A stretch of 64,000 nt of DNA from Caenibius tardaugens NBRC 16725. Lineage in GTDB: Bacteria; Pseudomonadota; Alphaproteobacteria; Sphingomonadales; Sphingomonadaceae. The DNA lies in NCBI RefSeq assembly GCF_003860345.1, contig NZ_CP034179.1:2650001-2714000 (forward strand), written 5' to 3'. The position numbers and the translations under genes were made by a program. Of the stretch, positions 61,594 to 64,000 are shown piece after piece. Below the pieces are notes generated by a model. That model ran no database searches. It worked only from the letters and a program-made list of their open reading frames with translations, and was not told the origin of the DNA. The number at the start of each line of letters is the position of its first letter. Within the stretch, counting starts at the first letter, position 1.

Positions 61594-62943
61594 TTGGCGG
61601 AAACGGAACAGACAGGCGATGAACGGGCTGGCAATGAACAGGCCAGCGACGAACAGGCCAGCGACGAACGGGCCAGCGACGAACAGACGGGAGCGGGTTC
61701 ACAACGTCTCGTAACGCTGGATTTCATGCGGGGTGTCGCTGTGCTCGGCATCCTTTACGCCAATATCGTGGCCTTCGGGCAGCCGATGATCGCCTCGGTC
61801 TGGCCCTATGCGCTGACTGTGCCGATGGACAGCACCGACCGGCTGGTCTGGCTGGTGCAGTTCCTGCTGATCGACGGCAAGATGCGCGGCCTGTTCGCCC
61901 TGCTGTTCGGGGCCAGCATGCTGCTGTTCGTCGATGCAAAGGGGCCGGAGCTGCAGACCCGGCGCCTGCTGTGGCTGGCGGCCTTCGGACTGGCACATTA
62001 TTTCTTTCTGTTCCGGGGCGATATCCTGTTTTCCTATGCGGTCTGCGGGCTGGTCGTGCTCATGGTGGGGGCGCATCGCATTGCGGCGGCCCCGGCGATC
62101 TGGACAGGATGCGGGCTCTATCTGCTGGGCGGAGCCTTCGCGATCTGGCCCTATATCGCCCTGTTGCCGGAAGAAGGGGCGGCGCTGGCGGCCTGCGCCG
62201 ATGTGGCGCGATGCATTGCCTCACGGGCGGCGGACGACAATTACTGGGCCGTTCTCGGGGCGGAAATGGCCAATGCGGCCCATGAAACGCAGATCATGCG
62301 CGGATCGTGGCCCGGCATCGTCGCCAATAATCTTATCGAGCATGCCTCTGGCCCGGCGTGGGGCGCGTTCATGGCCCTGCTGGAAAGCTTTCCGACCATG
62401 TTGATCGGCATCGGCCTTTACCGTGCGGGACTGTTCAGCGCGGCCACCGGGCATCGCCTGCTGGGCTGGGGCGTGGCGGGCGTGGTGTTGGGCCTGATAC
62501 TGACCTGGCCGCTGGCACTATGGCTCATGCGGGCGGACGATCCGCTCTATCTCACATTCGTTGTCGTTCTCGGCCCGGCGCAGGCTGCCCGTTTGCCGAT
62601 GGTGCTGGGCATGGCGGCGGTGCTGGTCTGGCTTGCCCCGCGAGTGGCGGGCGGTTGGCTGGGCCAGTGTTTCGTGGCGGCAGGGCGCATGGCGTTCAGC
62701 AATTACATCGGCACGTCGCTGGTCATGGCTGTGCTGTTTCAGGGCTGGGGCCTTGGTCTCTACGGCGTTCTGGGGCGCACCGAACTGATGGTGCCGGTGC
62801 TGGCCGGATGTGTGGTGATGCTGGTCTGGTCGCGCCCCTGGCTGAACCGATTCGCCTTTGGTCCGCTGGAATGGGCATGGCGCTGCCTGACGTATGGCCG
62901 CATATTCCCTTTGCGACGAATGGATGAAAATCGCCCTTGTTAA
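61594..62943 (+). CDS. DUF418 membrane protein
   Basis: 449 residues from TTG 61594 (GGGGA upstream; no ATG, GTG in frame before residue 44). The N-terminal 35 residues are made of a pentapeptide repeat EQASD. The rest has 9-10 membrane segments with the DUF418 start LVTLDFMRGVAVLGILYANIVAF, a GGAFAIWP and a C-terminal FSNYIG...ELMVPVLAGCV...NRFAFGPLEWAWRCLTYG, the typical ending GPxEWxWR. Related to acyltransferase-like membrane proteins; function unknown. Confidence 0.85.
   Translation: MAETEQTGDERAGNEQASDEQASDERASDEQTGAGSQRLVTLDFMRGVAVLGILYANIVAFGQPMIASVWPYALTVPMDSTDRLVWLVQFLLIDGKMRGLFALLFGASMLLFVDAKGPELQTRRLLWLAAFGLAHYFFLFRGDILFSYAVCGLVVLMVGAHRIAAAPAIWTGCGLYLLGGAFAIWPYIALLPEEGAALAACADVARCIASRAADDNYWAVLGAEMANAAHETQIMRGSWPGIVANNLIEHASGPAWGAFMALLESFPTMLIGIGLYRAGLFSAATGHRLLGWGVAGVVLGLILTWPLALWLMRADDPLYLTFVVVLGPAQAARLPMVLGMAAVLVWLAPRVAGGWLGQCFVAAGRMAFSNYIGTSLVMAVLFQGWGLGLYGVLGRTELMVPVLAGCVVMLVWSRPWLNRFAFGPLEWAWRCLTYGRIFPLRRMDENRPC
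61621..61680 (+). repeat. 15-bp tandem repeat in the DUF418 gene
   Basis: Four copies of a 15-base unit; copies two and three are both GAACAGGCCAGCGAC, copy four differs by one base and the first by four. In frame, they encode E-Q/R-A-S/G-D/N. Length change would not break the gene, so this is a possible phase-tolerant hypervariable tract. Confidence 0.75.
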
Positions 62944-62965
62944 TGCAACCTATTCGCATTAGATT
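62937..62965 (+). promoter_or_regulatory. Fur-box-like promoter of bfd
   Basis: TTGTTA (62937-62942), 17 bases, TAGATT (62960-62965). The spacer is filled by TAATGCAACCTATTCGCATTA (62941-62961), a dyad with 7 of 10 arm bases paired and the ATGC/GCAT ends of alphaproteobacterial Fur boxes. Iron-loaded Fur would block polymerase, so bfd should be made under iron limitation. The site overlaps the end of the DUF418 gene. Confidence 0.65.
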
Positions 62966-62995
62966 GCAGGAGTAGCGAGTCACGGGAGTAGTGCC

Positions 62996-63178
62996 TTGTA
63001 TATCTGCATTTGCAATGCGATCCGGGAGTGTGAATTGCGCACCGCAGCGCGCCGTTGTCCGGGCAATGCGCAGAGCGTTTACGCATCCATGGGCAAAGTG
63101 CCCGACTGTTGCTGTTGCATCGACGACGCAGAAGCAATTCTGGAAGACGAACGGGAATTCGCCACCTGCCCGGCATAG
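62996..63178 (+). CDS. bfd: bacterioferritin-associated ferredoxin
   Basis: 60 residues from TTG 62996 (GGGAG seven bases upstream). C4, C6, C38 and C41 match the [2Fe-2S] ligands of Bfd (MYICIC...PDCCCC), within the BFD fold. Delivers electrons to bacterioferritin to release stored iron. Followed by a terminator at 63209-63229, then bfr. The Fur-like box upstream fits induction in iron starvation. TTG start is the only in-frame option before C4. Confidence 0.92.
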   Translation: MYICICNAIRECELRTAARRCPGNAQSVYASMGKVPDCCCCIDDAEAILEDEREFATCPA

Positions 63179-63208
63179 GGGCGGTGATTCTGACAAACAT
63201 TCGCAAAG

Positions 63209-63229
63209 CCTAGGAAATCCTAGGTTTTT
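63209..63229 (+). terminator. terminator between bfd and bfr
   Basis: CCTAGG-AAAT-CCTAGG followed by TTTTT: short 6-bp stem with tetraloop and a T-run. It should stop most bfd transcripts before bfr, leaving bfr to its own promoter. Confidence 0.7.
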
Positions 63230-63241
63230 GGGCTGCCAGTC

Positions 63242-63270
63242 TTGTCATTGCAGCGGTTGCAGCGCATAAT
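63242..63270 (+). promoter_or_regulatory. promoter of bfr
   Basis: TTGTCA (63242-63247), a 17-base spacer, and CATAAT (63265-63270), close to the sigma-70 consensus, 36 bases before the bfr ATG. No Fur-type dyad overlaps it, in contrast to bfd. Confidence 0.6.
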
Positions 63271-63305
63271 GCGCGGCGAACATTCCGCTACAATACGAGG
63301 CAAAA

Positions 63306-63785
63306 ATGAAGGGCGACCCCAAGGTCATCGAGTTCCTGAACAAGGCTCTGACCAACGAGCTCACCGCGATCAATCAGTACTGGCTGCATTACCGCACGCT
63401 GAAACACTGGGGTGTGAACAAGCTCGCCGAATACGAACGGCACGAATCGATCGATGAAATGAAGCATGCCGATGCGCTGGCGGAACGCGTGCTGTTTCTC
63501 GATGGCCTGCCCAACTTCCAGGCGATCAACCGGTTGAAAGTGGGCGAAACGGTTGAGGAAATCCTCAAGGCCGATCTCGCGCTCGAAATGGAGGCGCTGC
63601 CCTTGCTGCGCGATGCCATTGCCTATTGCGAAACCGTGCGCGACTATATCAGCCGCGAAATCTTCGAACGCATTCTGGAAAGCGAGGAAGAACACGTCGA
63701 TTTCCTCGAAACCCAGTTCGACATGATCGAACGCATGGGCCTGCAAAACTACGTCCAACTGCACAGCGAACCCGCCGGCGAATAA
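63306..63785 (+). CDS. bfr: bacterioferritin
   Basis: 159-residue ferritin subunit. All ferroxidase ligands present at canonical positions: E18, E51, H54, E94, E127, H130; M52 is the heme ligand. Assembles into 24-mers storing iron as ferric mineral. AAAAATG context with GAGG upstream. Preceded by bfd but transcriptionally separable. A strong terminator follows. Confidence 0.97.
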   Translation: MKGDPKVIEFLNKALTNELTAINQYWLHYRTLKHWGVNKLAEYERHESIDEMKHADALAERVLFLDGLPNFQAINRLKVGETVEEILKADLALEMEALPLLRDAIAYCETVRDYISREIFERILESEEEHVDFLETQFDMIERMGLQNYVQLHSEPAGE

Positions 63786-63812
63786 CCGGCGCGTGGCCTT
63801 GTGGCTGTGGGG

Positions 63813-63837
63813 AAGGGGGCTTTCGGGCCCCCTTTTT
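63813..63837 (+). terminator. intrinsic terminator after bfr
   Basis: AAGGGGGC-TTTCGG-GCCCCCTT stem-loop followed by TTTTT (63833-63837). Strong and positioned 28 bases after the bfr stop. Confidence 0.85.
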
Positions 63838-63873
63838 CGTTCCGGTGTCGCTGTCGCTGTCGGGCTGCTGCCG

Positions 63874-64000
63874 CTAGCGGGTTTCCACCGTCACATGCGC
63901 GAGTTCATGGATCGCCCGCAACCGTGATCGCACGGTTTCGGCGCTGGCGGCCCCCGATACGCTGACAATCGCGGCATGCGCGCCGGGGCCCACACGCCAG
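63874..64000 (-). CDS. end of a cation diffusion facilitator transporter (DmeF-like)
   Basis: Only the last 42 residues of a minus-strand gene lie in the window (starting WRVGPGAHAAIVSV, ending HVTVETR). The pattern H/W-R/Q-V/I-GPG-H-x-A-x-I-V-S followed by a short helix (VRSRLRAIHELAHVTVE) matches the cytosolic C-terminal domain of CDF transporters of the DmeF type (Co/Ni/Cd efflux). Too little remains for more. Confidence 0.7.
   Translation of the reverse strand, partial: WRVGPGAHAAIVSVSGAASAETVRSRLRAIHELAHVTVETR

Overview
The window looks like a stretch of alphaproteobacterial chromosome, most probably from the order Sphingomonadales (a Novosphingobium- or Sphingobium-like organism). The evidence is high GC, an Entner-Doudoroff operon in the order zwf-edd-glk-eda, a nitrogen-type PTS enzyme I (PtsP), an RcdA-family cell-cycle adaptor, a large TonB-dependent receptor under TetR control, OYE-family reductases, many TGATG/ATGA/GTGA gene overlaps, and no trace of phage, insertion sequences, CRISPR or plasmid functions. 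The assignment to order is inference. Gene identities rest on motifs read by eye.

Layout. 1-865: the start of an RcnB-like secreted protein, then a gene-free stretch with a Fur-box-like site, a long hairpin and a strong terminator, probably a small RNA or a leader. 866-12921: an OYE reductase, then a seven-gene valine-catabolism operon on the minus strand (mmsA, two lipoprotein genes, isobutyryl-CoA dehydrogenase, 3-hydroxyisobutyryl-CoA hydrolase, enoyl-CoA hydratase, 3-hydroxyisobutyrate dehydrogenase) with a divergent LysR regulator. Nitronate monooxygenase, an FNR-type regulator, a low-molecular-weight phosphatase, an orphan molybdenum-hydroxylase [2Fe-2S] subunit and an ArsC-like protein follow. 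13046-24676: a methyltransferase, a STAS-like protein, LipB, an ECF sigma/anti-sigma/GMC oxidoreductase operon, NadA, a metallo-beta-lactamase-fold protein, GlpK, RcdA and two tiny YdcH-like proteins. 24786-30811: PtsP, a RodZ-like protein, CpoB, TilS (apparently with an ATT start codon) and an L,D-transpeptidase.

30911-38577 is the glucose block: zwf, edd, glk and eda, with a strongly divergent PEP-carboxylase-like gene coupled to eda. 38711-46539 holds YjbQ, RimO, a DUF1761 protein, the overlapping chain serS-surE-LysM/M23 peptidase-potassium channel, and a second OYE-type enzyme. 46672-51196 holds a TetR regulator facing a TonB receptor, with two GTAC-N6-GTAC operator-like palindromes, then an SDR. 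51254-57109: small hypotheticals, tRNA-Val(CAC), a frameshifted sppA, and pyrB followed by a dihydroorotase-like gene without metal ligands (the PyrC-prime type). 57214-61536 holds a ParA ATPase, a ribbon-helix-helix protein and a TPR/SPOR lipoprotein in one operon, with a Sel1/SPOR protein divergent. 61594-64000: a DUF418 membrane protein, bfd with a Fur-box-like promoter, bfr with its own promoter, and the end of a cation-diffusion-facilitator gene.

Most interesting points: the possible iron-responsive RNA at 574-790; the ParA/RHH/SPOR module; the PEP-carboxylase homologue with altered catalytic motifs; the ATT start of tilS; the one-base frameshift in sppA; and the bfd/bfr region, which seems wired for opposite iron control.
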